Assembly: GCF_038002345.1 (NCBI RefSeq)
Contig: NZ_JBBOCJ010000001.1
Location: forward strand, 3,596,001-3,660,000
DNA length: 64,000 bases
Origin: Paenibacillus sp. FSL M7-0420
GTDB lineage: Bacteria > Bacillota > Bacilli > Paenibacillales > Paenibacillaceae
Direction: 5' to 3'
Shown here: positions 34,379 to 42,671 of the stretch, piece by piece
Numbering within the stretch: the first letter of the stretch is position 1
Layout: every line of letters starts with the position of its first letter
Translations under genes and position numbers: made by a program
The notes under the pieces: generated by a model
The model's input: only the letters and a program-made list of their open reading frames with translations
Databases searched by the model: none
What the model was told of the DNA's origin: nothing

Positions 34379-35938
34379 ATGCAGCTGAATGAAGTGAATT
34401 CATCACAAGCTCCGGCAGCGATGAGTCTGGAGGACAAAATATCCCTGATGTGTGTGGTCGGAACCCCCTCCACAGCAGCAGAGCCTGACTTCCGTCAACG
34501 GATGTCTCAGAAAAGGTTCGGGGGGATCGGCTTGTTCCCCCATAATGTTAAGGATGAGCAGCAGACGCTGAAGCTGATGGCGGAGGTGCAGGCCATTGCC
34601 GGAGACTCCGGCATTCCGCAGCCTTACTATGTATCGATTGATGAGGAGGGCGGCACGCTCTCCAAGTTCAAGACCTTCTATCCTTACATTCCCGGCAACC
34701 GTGCTGCCGGATTAAGCCAGGATGCTGAGACCGCCTATCTCCAGGGTAAAATCATCGGCAGCCAGCTCCACGCGCTGGGCATCCCGATGAACTGGGCGCC
34801 AGTGCTGGATGTGAATACGAATACTGACAATCCGGTTGTCGGGGTGCGCTCGTTCGGCGAAGACCCTGAAGTGGTGGCAGGCTTCGGCAAGGCCTATATT
34901 CAGGGGATGCACGAGGCAGGGGTAGCCGTGACGGCTAAGCATTTCCCCGGCCATGGACAAGTCAGCGGGGATTCCCACGTTGTCCTGCCAGAGTGCGAAC
35001 TCACAATGGAGGAATTAATGAACGGGCCGCTGTTGCCATTTATCGCTGCCATCGAAGCCGGGGCCGATTCAATCATGATGGGACATCTCGTATTTCCTAA
35101 CATTCCCGAGTCGGCAGGACTGCCTGCTTCACTGAGCTCCTTCTTTGCCGGAGACTTACTGCGCAACAGGCTGGGCTTCGAGGGTATCATCTGCACGGAC
35201 GATATTGAGATGGGCGCGATCAAGAAGAATTTCAACCCGGATGAGGTGGGCGTACTGGCTGTGCTGGCCGGCAATGACATGATTCTGATGTGTCATACCC
35301 CGGAATACCAGGAGCGGGTGATAGAAGGCATCCGCAAGGCTGTTCTGGACGGCGTCATCGAAGAATCCAGAATTGACGAATCGGTCAACCGCATCCACCG
35401 CCTCTATGGGAAATTCCAGCAATACCAGGCGGCAGCCCGGCCTATTCCGCGGGAGGGCTGGAAGGAGGCGGCCCTGCAATATGCACGCCGCACGGTCAAG
35501 ATCAGCCGCGATCCGCAGCAATTGCTGCCACTGTCTCCATCGCGCCCATATCTGCTGATCTTGCCGCGCCAGGAGCAGCTGACCATCGCCGATAACTCCG
35601 GCGGCCAGACAATCGGCTTGGCTGAGCTGCTGCAAGCCCGGGGCATGTCCGTACAGGTAGAGTATTGCAGCATGAAGCCTGAAGCTGCGGAGATTGCAGA
35701 CTTGTGTGCCAAGGCTGCCGGACATACCGTGATTCAGGGAACACTGAATGCCCATCTGTTCAGCGGACAGCTTCAGCTTGCTGAGCAGCTTGCCGCCGCC
35801 GGACCGCTGCTGAACCTGGTGCTGCGTAACCCGTATGACGATGCTTACCTGCCGCAGAACGCCGGAAGCATTCTGCTGTGCTCCACCTCCGATTATTCGC
35901 TTCAGGCTCTAGCGGAGGTGTTGGTTAGACAGGCTTAA
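34379..35938 (+). CDS. Glycoside hydrolase family 3 beta-N-acetylglucosaminidase (NagZ-like)
   Basis: 519-residue enzyme with no signal peptide. KHFPGHGQVSGDSH (about 187-200) is the NagZ signature with the catalytic Asp/His loop, and ICTDDIEMGAI holds the nucleophile Asp (about 273). A second, GH3 C-terminal-like domain covers 375-519, as in Bacillus NagZ. It would split GlcNAc from chitooligosaccharides or from muropeptide disaccharides during wall recycling. AGGAGG lies upstream of ATG. Confidence 0.92.
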   Translation: MQLNEVNSSQAPAAMSLEDKISLMCVVGTPSTAAEPDFRQRMSQKRFGGIGLFPHNVKDEQQTLKLMAEVQAIAGDSGIPQPYYVSIDEEGGTLSKFKTFYPYIPGNRAAGLSQDAETAYLQGKIIGSQLHALGIPMNWAPVLDVNTNTDNPVVGVRSFGEDPEVVAGFGKAYIQGMHEAGVAVTAKHFPGHGQVSGDSHVVLPECELTMEELMNGPLLPFIAAIEAGADSIMMGHLVFPNIPESAGLPASLSSFFAGDLLRNRLGFEGIICTDDIEMGAIKKNFNPDEVGVLAVLAGNDMILMCHTPEYQERVIEGIRKAVLDGVIEESRIDESVNRIHRLYGKFQQYQAAARPIPREGWKEAALQYARRTVKISRDPQQLLPLSPSRPYLLILPRQEQLTIADNSGGQTIGLAELLQARGMSVQVEYCSMKPEAAEIADLCAKAAGHTVIQGTLNAHLFSGQLQLAEQLAAAGPLLNLVLRNPYDDAYLPQNAGSILLCSTSDYSLQALAEVLVRQA

Positions 35939-35949
35939 TAACTCACTCA

Positions 35950-35990
35950 AGAGCAGACTCTCATGCCATACATGAGTTCTGCTCTCATTT
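35950..35990 (+). terminator. Terminator of the amino-sugar operon
   Basis: AGAGCAGA..CTCATG pairs with CATGAG..TCTGCTCT, followed by CATTTGTGTT (weak T tract). Confidence 0.7.
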
Positions 35991-36040
35991 GTGTTGATAG
36001 AATAACTCGGTATGGATCAATTTTATCGTTGTATCCATCA

Positions 36041-36069
36041 TTGGTTTGCGGGACGGGCTGCTTTATAAT
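36041..36069 (+). promoter_or_regulatory. Promoter of the GH127 gene
   Basis: TTGGTT (36041-36046), 17 bases, TATAAT (36064-36069). A dyad ATGGAT ... ATCCAT (about 36012-36038) lies immediately upstream and may be an operator. Confidence 0.6.
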
Positions 36070-36111
36070 TTCATTGTGCAAGCAATGTCATTCCATTAAG
36101 GGGCTGCAGCA

Positions 36112-37989
36112 ATGAGAGAACTGAAGGGCAAACAGGTCATTCTTCAAGATCATGATTTGAGACGCAGAGAAGAGGCCAACCGCCGGTATCTGATGAAACT
36201 GACAAATGACAATCTCCTCTTTAACTATAAGGTGGAAGCAGGAAGATATGACGGCAGGGAGATTCCAGCGGATGCGCACGGAGGCTGGGAGACGCCGGTC
36301 TGCCAGATCCGCGGACATTTTCTGGGACACTGGCTGTCTGCGGCAGCGATCCGGTATCATGAGACCGGGGATATGGAGATCAAGGTGAAGGCCGATCTCA
36401 TCCTGGACGAGCTGGCTGAATGCCAGAAGGACAACGGCGGACAATGGGCCGCACCGATTCCCGAGAAATATCTGCACTGGGTGGCCCAAGGCAAGGCAAT
36501 CTGGGCACCGCAATATAATATTCATAAGCTGTTTATGGGTCTTGTCGATATGCATCATTTCACCGGTAGCGACAAGGCGCTTGACATCGCGGACCGATTC
36601 GCCGATTGGTTCGTCGATTGGAGCAGTACCTTCACCAGAGAGAAGTTCGATGACATTCTGGATATGGAGACAGGCGGTATGCTGGAAGCTTGGGCTGATC
36701 TGCTGGAGCTGACCGGGAACGATAAATACACTGTTTTGCTGGAACGGTATTACCGCAGCAGATTGTTCCGTCCGTTACTGGAGAATAAAGACCCGCTGAC
36801 CAACATGCACGCCAACACGACCATTCCCGAGGTACTCGGCTGCGCCAGAGCTTACGAGGTCACCGGCGAGCAGCGCTGGATGGATATTGTCACGGCTTAC
36901 TGGAAATGTGCGGTCACAGAGCGGGGAATTCTGGCTACCGGCGGCAATACGGCGGGTGAAGTATGGATGCCGAAGATGAAGATCAAGGCCCGCCTTGGAG
37001 ATAAGAATCAGGAGCACTGTACCGTGTATAACATGATCCGTTTGGCAGAATTTCTTTTCCGGCACACTTCGAATCCGGCCTATGCGCAGTATATTGAATA
37101 TAATATGTACAACGGAATTATGGCGCAGGCCTATTACCAGGAATACCATCTGACCGGCAACAAGCACAGTGATCCGGCAACCGGGCTGCTCACGTACTTC
37201 CTGCCGATGAAGGCCGGGCTGCGGAAGGACTGGAGCACGGAGACGGATAGTTTCTTCTGTTGTCACGGAACAATGGTCCAGGCCAATGCGGCGCTCAACA
37301 GAGGCATCTATTATCAGGAGCAGAACGATATCTATGTCTGCCAGTATTTCCGTTCGGAGCTGACCACCGAGATCCACGGAGAGAATGTGCAGATTCAGCA
37401 ATCCCAGGATCATATGAGCGGAAGCATGCTGAACTCCTCGAACACGGCCGGGCAGCAGGAGCTGAATGAGATTACAGCCCTGCACGAGAACATGCCGGAT
37501 TACAGAAAATATGACTTCACCGTCCATACCGCCTCTGCCCGTGAATTCGCCATCCATCTGCGGATTCCAGACTGGATCATGTCAGAAGCTGTGATCTATG
37601 TGAACGGCGAGCTGCACGGGAAGTCTGCGGATCACTCCGCCTTCTACACGATACTGCGGAACTGGCAGGACGGCGACCGAATCAGCATCATTCTGCCCGT
37701 AGGCATCCGGTTCATCCCTCTGCCCGATGACGAGCAGACCGGCGCGTTCCGCTATGGCCCGGAAGTACTGGCTGGCATCACCGAGAACGAGCGGATTCTA
37801 TATACTCCGTTAGGGGATGCAGCAGGTGAAATCATCATGGAGAATGAACGGGAGTGGGGGAGCTGGCGTTATTTCTTCAAGACCACCCGTCAGAACCCGG
37901 GCATTCAGCTCAGAAGAATCCGCGATATCGGATACGAGCCTTATCAGGTGTATTTCCCGGTAGAATCCCCCCACAAAGCGGGGTTTTAG
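36112..37989 (+). CDS. Glycoside hydrolase family 127 (beta-L-arabinofuranosidase-like)
   Basis: 625 residues with no signal peptide. GH127 enzymes remove L-arabinofuranose with a zinc-bound Cys nucleophile. The zinc/catalytic residues are visible: Glu and Cys in NQEHCTVYN and the Cys pair in FFCCHGTMVQA. The N-terminal alpha/alpha barrel is intact and the C-terminal beta domains follow. It has its own promoter and terminator, so it is separate from the GlcNAc genes. Members of the family with other specificities exist, so the sugar is not certain. Confidence 0.88.
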   Translation: MRELKGKQVILQDHDLRRREEANRRYLMKLTNDNLLFNYKVEAGRYDGREIPADAHGGWETPVCQIRGHFLGHWLSAAAIRYHETGDMEIKVKADLILDELAECQKDNGGQWAAPIPEKYLHWVAQGKAIWAPQYNIHKLFMGLVDMHHFTGSDKALDIADRFADWFVDWSSTFTREKFDDILDMETGGMLEAWADLLELTGNDKYTVLLERYYRSRLFRPLLENKDPLTNMHANTTIPEVLGCARAYEVTGEQRWMDIVTAYWKCAVTERGILATGGNTAGEVWMPKMKIKARLGDKNQEHCTVYNMIRLAEFLFRHTSNPAYAQYIEYNMYNGIMAQAYYQEYHLTGNKHSDPATGLLTYFLPMKAGLRKDWSTETDSFFCCHGTMVQANAALNRGIYYQEQNDIYVCQYFRSELTTEIHGENVQIQQSQDHMSGSMLNSSNTAGQQELNEITALHENMPDYRKYDFTVHTASAREFAIHLRIPDWIMSEAVIYVNGELHGKSADHSAFYTILRNWQDGDRISIILPVGIRFIPLPDDEQTGAFRYGPEVLAGITENERILYTPLGDAAGEIIMENEREWGSWRYFFKTTRQNPGIQLRRIRDIGYEPYQVYFPVESPHKAGF

Positions 37990-38033
37990 CTTCGATGTCT
38001 ATTCAAATAAGCATAGGCGTTATTTAGTAGAAC

Positions 38034-38065
38034 AACCACTTGCATCCTTGCAGGTGGTTATTTTG
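38034..38065 (+). terminator. Terminator after the GH127 gene
   Basis: AACCACTTGCA-TCCT-TGCAGGTGGTT hairpin followed by ATTTTGTG. Confidence 0.75.
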
Positions 38066-38083
38066 TGTGTAAATATATTTTTT

Positions 38084-38134
38084 GAACGATCGGTCGTTAA
38101 ATTATTGACATTTCATTAGGTTAATCCATATAAT
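38084..38134 (+). promoter_or_regulatory. Promoter and TetR-type operator
   Basis: The palindrome AACGA-TCGG-TCGTT (38085-38098) is typical of TetR/AcrR operators. It lies directly upstream of TTGACA (38105-38110), 18 bases, TATAAT (38129-38134). The regulator that follows is very likely autoregulated from it. Confidence 0.75.
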
Positions 38135-38146
38135 GACATTAATTCA

Positions 38147-38761
38147 ATGGAAGGGAGCCTGAGGGTTATCAAGAAAAAAGAGATTACATCCAGTTACATC
38201 ATTCAGGCAGCATTTGAGCTTTTTGCTGAATGTGGCATAGAGAAAACGAGTTTGGGTATGATTTCAAAAAAAGTGGGGATCACCAAATCCTCAATTTATT
38301 ATCATTTTGCTACAAAAGAAGAGCTGATCAGCCGGACCTTTGAGCATATTTTCCGGGATCATCATTTTACAGCGTACTTTGATACGGTATCCGTTAACAA
38401 AGACAATTTTGCAGAGACATTAATTAACGGCGGACTAAACATGCTGCCAAGCAGCGACGCAGAGTATCGTTCAACATTAAGGGTACTTAGCGAGTTCACG
38501 ATGCTGGCCGAGCGTGATGAGCAATTTAGAGCTCCGCTATTGAAAATTCAACAGGATTTTGTTAACGGTTTTGTTCAACTTCTGTCCAAGGGCGCTGAAT
38601 TCGGGCTTATTACTTCTTCAACCATCGGGGTCAACGCAGCCATTCTTGCCCTGCTTATAGATAATTTATCCAGATGCAAGATGATGAAGATGGACCTCGA
38701 CTATGAGCTGATTTGGGAAGAGGCTGTCCGAAGAATGATACTTCGTGAAGATCACCAATAA
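38147..38761 (+). CDS. TetR/AcrR-family transcriptional regulator
   Basis: 204 residues. The helix-turn-helix is at residues about 28-55 (ISKKVGITKSSIYYHFATKEEL), followed by a helical ligand domain. It probably represses its own operon, including the SDR gene 20 bases downstream, from the palindrome at 38085. The start is uncertain: ATG 38147 is only about 12 bases from the -10 box and has no upstream site (near-leaderless), while GGAAGGGAG lies just inside the frame. Confidence 0.85.
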   Translation: MEGSLRVIKKKEITSSYIIQAAFELFAECGIEKTSLGMISKKVGITKSSIYYHFATKEELISRTFEHIFRDHHFTAYFDTVSVNKDNFAETLINGGLNMLPSSDAEYRSTLRVLSEFTMLAERDEQFRAPLLKIQQDFVNGFVQLLSKGAEFGLITSSTIGVNAAILALLIDNLSRCKMMKMDLDYELIWEEAVRRMILREDHQ

Positions 38762-38781
38762 CCTACAGGGGGCAGATACAC

Positions 38782-39534
38782 TTGAAACATATTATTATTA
38801 CAGGTACATCCAGAGGAATCGGTGAATCCCTTGCGAATCAATTAATCGACCCGTCCCACCATCTGATATGTATATCCAGAACGGCTAACCAAGGACTCAT
38901 GGAGCGTGCGAAGCAACTGGATTGTGAAATGGATTATTTCCATTATGATTTAACGGATATCAGTGGTATCGATCAGCTTTGTGAAGATATTTTCAGCCGA
39001 ATTGCTCTTCCTTCCGGCGATGAAGCCGTCTATCTGATCAATAATGCCGCCATGTTGACTCCTGTAAGCCCGATTGAGCGGTTAGAAACGGAGCAGATCC
39101 TAGAGAACCTGCATTTGAATCTGTTAGCACCGATGGTAATCACCTCCAACTTTTTACAGCTTACCAAGCATATGAATGTGGACAAAAGAATCCTGAATAT
39201 CTCCTCAGCTTCTGCCAAGTACATATTGCCTTCACAAAGCGCCTACAGTACTGCCAAAGCTGGTTTAGACTCTTTTACCAGGTGTATAGACATAGAACAG
39301 AAGCTGGCTGCCTATCCGGCAAAAGCAGCAGCAGTATATCCCGGCATGATCGATACAAGCTTGCAATCGGAAATACGGTCTGTATCCACTGAGCTGTTCC
39401 CCTATGTCAATGAATTCATTCAGCTATCTGAAGAAGGGAAGCTGCAATCGCCGGAATACACAGCGTCTAAATTAATTGAAATTCTTGTCAGTGAAGATTT
39501 CGGAAAGACTGTTCTTATTGAAACCATCAATTAA
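38782..39534 (+). CDS. Short-chain dehydrogenase/reductase (YueD/benzil-reductase-like)
   Basis: 250-residue NADPH-dependent reductase. The nucleotide loop GTSRGIGE (residues 8-15), the NNAA motif, the catalytic Ser in ISSAS and YSTAK (Tyr-x-x-x-Lys) are all present. It resembles Bacillus YueD, which reduces benzil to benzoin. TTG start with GGGGGC upstream. It is co-transcribed with the TetR gene, so it is probably induced by a reactive carbonyl or drug. Confidence 0.88.
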   Translation: MKHIIITGTSRGIGESLANQLIDPSHHLICISRTANQGLMERAKQLDCEMDYFHYDLTDISGIDQLCEDIFSRIALPSGDEAVYLINNAAMLTPVSPIERLETEQILENLHLNLLAPMVITSNFLQLTKHMNVDKRILNISSASAKYILPSQSAYSTAKAGLDSFTRCIDIEQKLAAYPAKAAAVYPGMIDTSLQSEIRSVSTELFPYVNEFIQLSEEGKLQSPEYTASKLIEILVSEDFGKTVLIETIN

Positions 39535-39613
39535 TGTTGAGAGAGGTGAGCACGGCCGCAGCCTGGATGTCATGATCGTCTTCCTGGATGCATTATATTC
39601 ATAACAAGTAAAG

Positions 39614-39656
39614 AAAAACCACCGTTGAAGGCCAATCCCTTATCCGGTGGTTTTTT
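39614..39656 (+). terminator. Terminator after the SDR gene
   Basis: AACCACCG ... CCGGTGGTT stem with a small inner hairpin and six T residues. Confidence 0.85.
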
Positions 39657-39712
39657 GCAGATAAACGAACTCCTGCCATGACCCGCCTACAAAAAGTAGA
39701 TCAAATGGAAAT

Positions 39713-39949
39713 TCAATTGCCATTTTTGTGCGCATCTGCACGTTGATTAGAGTATTTCCATTCATCTACTTCACGGGGATCAACACCACACAAGTGACTG
39801 ATTAGAAGCGCCAATGTAACGTTCGGGAGTACAACACCGTACTCAATATTCTGGTAGTTGCGCAAGGTGCATTTCATGGTGTCATTAATCTGATGTACGA
39901 TGGATTCTTGGGTATACCCTGCGGCTTTCCGTGCATCCTTTATCCTCAA
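39713..39949 (-). CDS. Small XRE-type helix-turn-helix regulator
   Basis: 78 residues, almost entirely a Cro/C1 helix-turn-helix domain (MRIKDARKAAGYTQESI, then LRNYQNIEYG and VDPREVDEW). TTG start with GAGGGA 11 bases upstream. It is divergent from the quorum-sensing receptor at 40186 and may repress it or itself from the shared 236-base region. It lies in an AT-richer stretch and could be a relic of a mobile element. Confidence 0.7.
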   Translation of the reverse strand: MRIKDARKAAGYTQESIVHQINDTMKCTLRNYQNIEYGVVLPNVTLALLISHLCGVDPREVDEWKYSNQRADAHKNGN

Positions 39950-40185
39950 AATGCAATATCTCCCTCAACTTTTCGGTATGTTTTTATGATAGGGGAGGAA
40001 ACAAGTTAATTTAACGATTTATAATACACGAAATATATTGCGTAATTTGTTTTTCGGTATATAATAATAGATGTAAACGGGATAAATAGTAAAATATACC
40101 TTTGTATTGACCGCCGTTTGATTCAAGCTTAGTATCAACTACACGTATGCTTTTCATCCTATTTTATGGAAGGAGGTGTATTGGT
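39950..40185. promoter_or_regulatory. Divergent control region of the XRE and receptor genes
   Basis: AT-rich stretch containing two copies of TTTTCGGTAT (39970-39979 and 40051-40060). The second copy overlaps a TATAAT (40060-40065) with TTGCGT 15 bases upstream, a plausible but poor promoter for the receptor gene. The repeat is a candidate binding site for either regulator. Confidence 0.45.
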
Positions 40186-41595
40186 TTGGGATCGGTCAAT
40201 TCGATTCGGGAAGAACTGCTCGCGTATATGAACAGAAATCAAATGATACATTCACATTTTTCGGAGTTATCAGGTATCAATTCAGGTACACTCAGCCGGA
40301 TTTTAAAAGGCAACCATCCAATCTCTATGGCACAACTTGTTGCAATTACTGCTGGAATGAAGCTGCCGGAAGACTATTTTTTTGAAGACTATGTAGATGA
40401 ATGCTTTTCTTTTGTAGTGTCCATGCGGCGGATACGACCCTTTATTTTCCGGTGTGCAGAACTGGATCGTTTGGATTGTATTGAACAGATTGTGAACCGT
40501 CTGCTGGAGGATTTATCATATGCAGCTGTGCTTTTTGAATTCGCTGAACTTTTTTATCGGGATAATAAACGCCATGCTGCAAGGATATTGTATCAGGGTG
40601 TGAGTGCAGCCGAAAAGTATCAGCATTCCGAACGTTTAGCATTATGCCAGTACCGTATATTTCAGATTGAATTAGAAGAACAACAGGATCTGGAGGAGAA
40701 GTTACGTGCAGCCACTCAATTTGAGTTGTATGTCAACCGCTTAGACGCAGCCGATCAGCTCGATGCATTAAAAGAACTCATGCATATTTATGGTCTGGTA
40801 CACAAGTGGAAGAGAGTGGATGAACTCGCTAAGGAAATGCACCGGATTGCATCCGTTCAATATGAGCTGGAAGGCCGCCGGTCAGACACAATAGAAGAAG
40901 GGGTGAAGTATCCTGAGCGTCCTTTTTACTATTATATCCTATATGCATACTTAGCCAGATCTACGGCCAGCGAAGAGTGCGGCGACTACAAGAGGGCATT
41001 ATCCTTTGTGAAATTGTATGCAAATGGTGAACGCTGGGTTCAGGAGAACGATGAAGAATCCCGGCAGATCATTGCACAATTTACGGAATGGGCCGTGGCT
41101 AACACCTATCTGTACCGGTTAATGTCCGGAGATTTGGATGTAATACATGAGTACGCAGACTATATAGCTATTCAAGAGGATGAGATATTTGTGGCATTGC
41201 GTTATATGGTTCAAGCGGCGAATGTATTTAAGCTTAATATCGACAGTATCTTAGAGCGGTTCGCGGCATACATACCTTATGAATCCAACAAGACAGATTT
41301 TGGCGGTTACAAGCAGGCCATCCTGCAAGAGAGCTATGCGCAATTCCTCATCGAGCTGGCAATCTATCTTTTCAATCAAAGGAAGAGTATTGAGAACGCT
41401 CTAAACGCTGTACTGAAAGGCTTGGAAATATCAATTACGATCAATAGCAGCCGAAATATGATTGCTTGTATGACTCTTTTTGAGCAGTATAGGGATTTCG
41501 CGGATCAGGAACTGCAGGAAAGATTCAAAAATCTATCAAGTGAGGTGTATCGGCTCAATGCGAAAAAAAGTCTTGTTCTTCTTGACGCTCTGTAG
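40186..41595 (+). CDS. RRNPP-type peptide receptor/transcription factor (AimR/AloR-like)
   Basis: 469 residues. An N-terminal XRE helix-turn-helix (about 5-65; FSELSGINSGTLSRILKGNHPISMAQL) is followed by about 400 residues of helical TPR-like repeats, as in PlcR, NprR and AimR receptors that bind a re-imported signal peptide. The family was described as Alo receptors in Paenibacillus and arbitrium AimR in phages. TTG 40186 is chosen, seven bases after AAGGAGGTG; the upstream ATG 40147 has no site. The 3' end overlaps the pro-peptide gene at 41558. No phage genes are nearby. Confidence 0.82.
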   Translation: MGSVNSIREELLAYMNRNQMIHSHFSELSGINSGTLSRILKGNHPISMAQLVAITAGMKLPEDYFFEDYVDECFSFVVSMRRIRPFIFRCAELDRLDCIEQIVNRLLEDLSYAAVLFEFAELFYRDNKRHAARILYQGVSAAEKYQHSERLALCQYRIFQIELEEQQDLEEKLRAATQFELYVNRLDAADQLDALKELMHIYGLVHKWKRVDELAKEMHRIASVQYELEGRRSDTIEEGVKYPERPFYYYILYAYLARSTASEECGDYKRALSFVKLYANGERWVQENDEESRQIIAQFTEWAVANTYLYRLMSGDLDVIHEYADYIAIQEDEIFVALRYMVQAANVFKLNIDSILERFAAYIPYESNKTDFGGYKQAILQESYAQFLIELAIYLFNQRKSIENALNAVLKGLEISITINSSRNMIACMTLFEQYRDFADQELQERFKNLSSEVYRLNAKKSLVLLDAL

Positions 41596-41662
41596 CGTTT
41601 CAGTTGTAATTTCTACGACGTTAACCTTGGTGACTACACTGGGACATGGTTGGGGAACTTAA
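41558..41662 (+). CDS. Signal pro-peptide of the receptor (AloP/AimP-like, 34 aa)
   Basis: 34-codon ORF in another frame that overlaps the receptor's last 38 bases; site AGGTG at 41544-41548. The product has a basic start (MRKK), a hydrophobic secretion segment (residues 5-28) and a polar tail LGHGWGT, the layout of secreted signal pro-peptides. The mature peptide would be about the last six residues (GHGWGT). This gene is too short for routine calling. The assignment rests on position, secretion signal and the receptor partner. Confidence 0.8.
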   Translation: MRKKVLFFLTLCSVSVVISTTLTLVTTLGHGWGT

Positions 41663-41683
41663 TCATTTTCGCGAAAATATACA

Positions 41684-41717
41684 GGGGTGCTCCTGACATT
41701 TCGGGGGCACCTTTTTT
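41684..41717 (+). terminator. Terminator after the pro-peptide gene
   Basis: GGTGCTCC ... GGGGGCACC stem followed by TTTTTTG. Confidence 0.85.
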
Positions 41718-41803
41718 GTGATGCTCTGAAGTTATTTTGTGCAATGTAAAAGATATCCTATTATCTGTCATAAAACCCTAAGATAGCATAAAGGGAGGAT
41801 TCT

Positions 41804-42019
41804 ATGGTGAACAGAAATATGCTTGTGCAGGTCCGGATTGAACGTGCCCGGAACCGGCTTCACTTTCTGGCGGAGAAACATCATGATCTTCAGCATCCTG
41901 CGGTCCTTAAGCAATCCATGGTATTGGATGACTTGATTAACCAGTATAATATGAAGGGAGAGCAGCAGAGATTAATAGAGAGCAGGAAATCACTTGAGAA
42001 CAAACATACTTTATATTGA
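41804..42019 (+). CDS. Spo0E-like aspartyl-phosphate phosphatase
   Basis: 71-residue protein of the Spo0E family: two helices with the family signature SxxLDxxI, seen here as SMVLDDLINQY (about residues 44-54). These proteins remove phosphate from Spo0A~P and so delay sporulation. AAAGGGAGG precedes ATG. It overlaps the response regulator gene by 26 bases, which is unusual and suggests co-expression with the two-component system. Confidence 0.75.
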   Translation: MVNRNMLVQVRIERARNRLHFLAEKHHDLQHPAVLKQSMVLDDLINQYNMKGEQQRLIESRKSLENKHTLY

Positions 42020-42671
42020 AGATAATGAGAAAATCGGCACTTGGGTCAAAGAGGAGCTGGAGCAGCGGGGATATTCGGTACAATGGCTGCAATCCGGTGA
42101 GGGTGCCGAGGCTGAGGTTACGCAGGTTGATGTCGTGATTCTGGATATCATGCTACCGGGCTTAGATGGATTCACTATAGGGAAACGGTTAAAAAAGGCG
42201 GCACCCGCCGTTCCAGTGCTGCTGTTGACCGCCCGGACCTCCATAGACGATAAGGTGGAAGGCTTACAATTCGCGGATGACTATCTAACGAAGCCCTTCC
42301 ATACCGATGAATTAGTGGCCAGGCTGGAGGTATTAATCCGCCGGAGCGGCGGAGTCTCCCCGGACCGTATTACACTGGGCACTCATATCGAAGTGGATAT
42401 GAAGCTCCAGACCCTCTACGACAAGCGCACAGGAGAAGAGATTATATTGACAGGAAAGCAGCATCAGATCCTGATGTATTTCCTGCGTCATCCGAATCAG
42501 GTTCTGCCGAAGGAACAGCTCTATGAAGCCGTCTGGGAGGAAGCCTATATCCCTGGCGACAAGACCTTGCTGGTACATCTCCACCGGCTGCGGCACAAGC
42601 TGGAGCGTGACCCGGAGGCCCCGGAGATTATTGAGACGCTGAAGGGAATCGGCTACCGGGTGAAGCTATGA
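41994..42671 (+). CDS. OmpR/PhoB-family response regulator
   Basis: 225 residues. Receiver domain with phospho-acceptor Asp in VVILDIMLPG and Lys in LTKPFH, then a winged-helix DNA-binding domain (about 130-225). TTG start with AGGAAA upstream, overlapping the Spo0E gene. It is coupled by an ATGA overlap to the kinase. It probably controls the ABC transporter downstream. Confidence 0.92.
   Translation: MRTNILYIEDNEKIGTWVKEELEQRGYSVQWLQSGEGAEAEVTQVDVVILDIMLPGLDGFTIGKRLKKAAPAVPVLLLTARTSIDDKVEGLQFADDYLTKPFHTDELVARLEVLIRRSGGVSPDRITLGTHIEVDMKLQTLYDKRTGEEIILTGKQHQILMYFLRHPNQVLPKEQLYEAVWEEAYIPGDKTLLVHLHRLRHKLERDPEAPEIIETLKGIGYRVKL

Noticed and set aside
39713..41662. Prophage remnant around the arbitrium-like receptor
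   Set aside because: Only the XRE and AimR-like genes resemble phage regulators; no integrase, structural or lysis genes are near.
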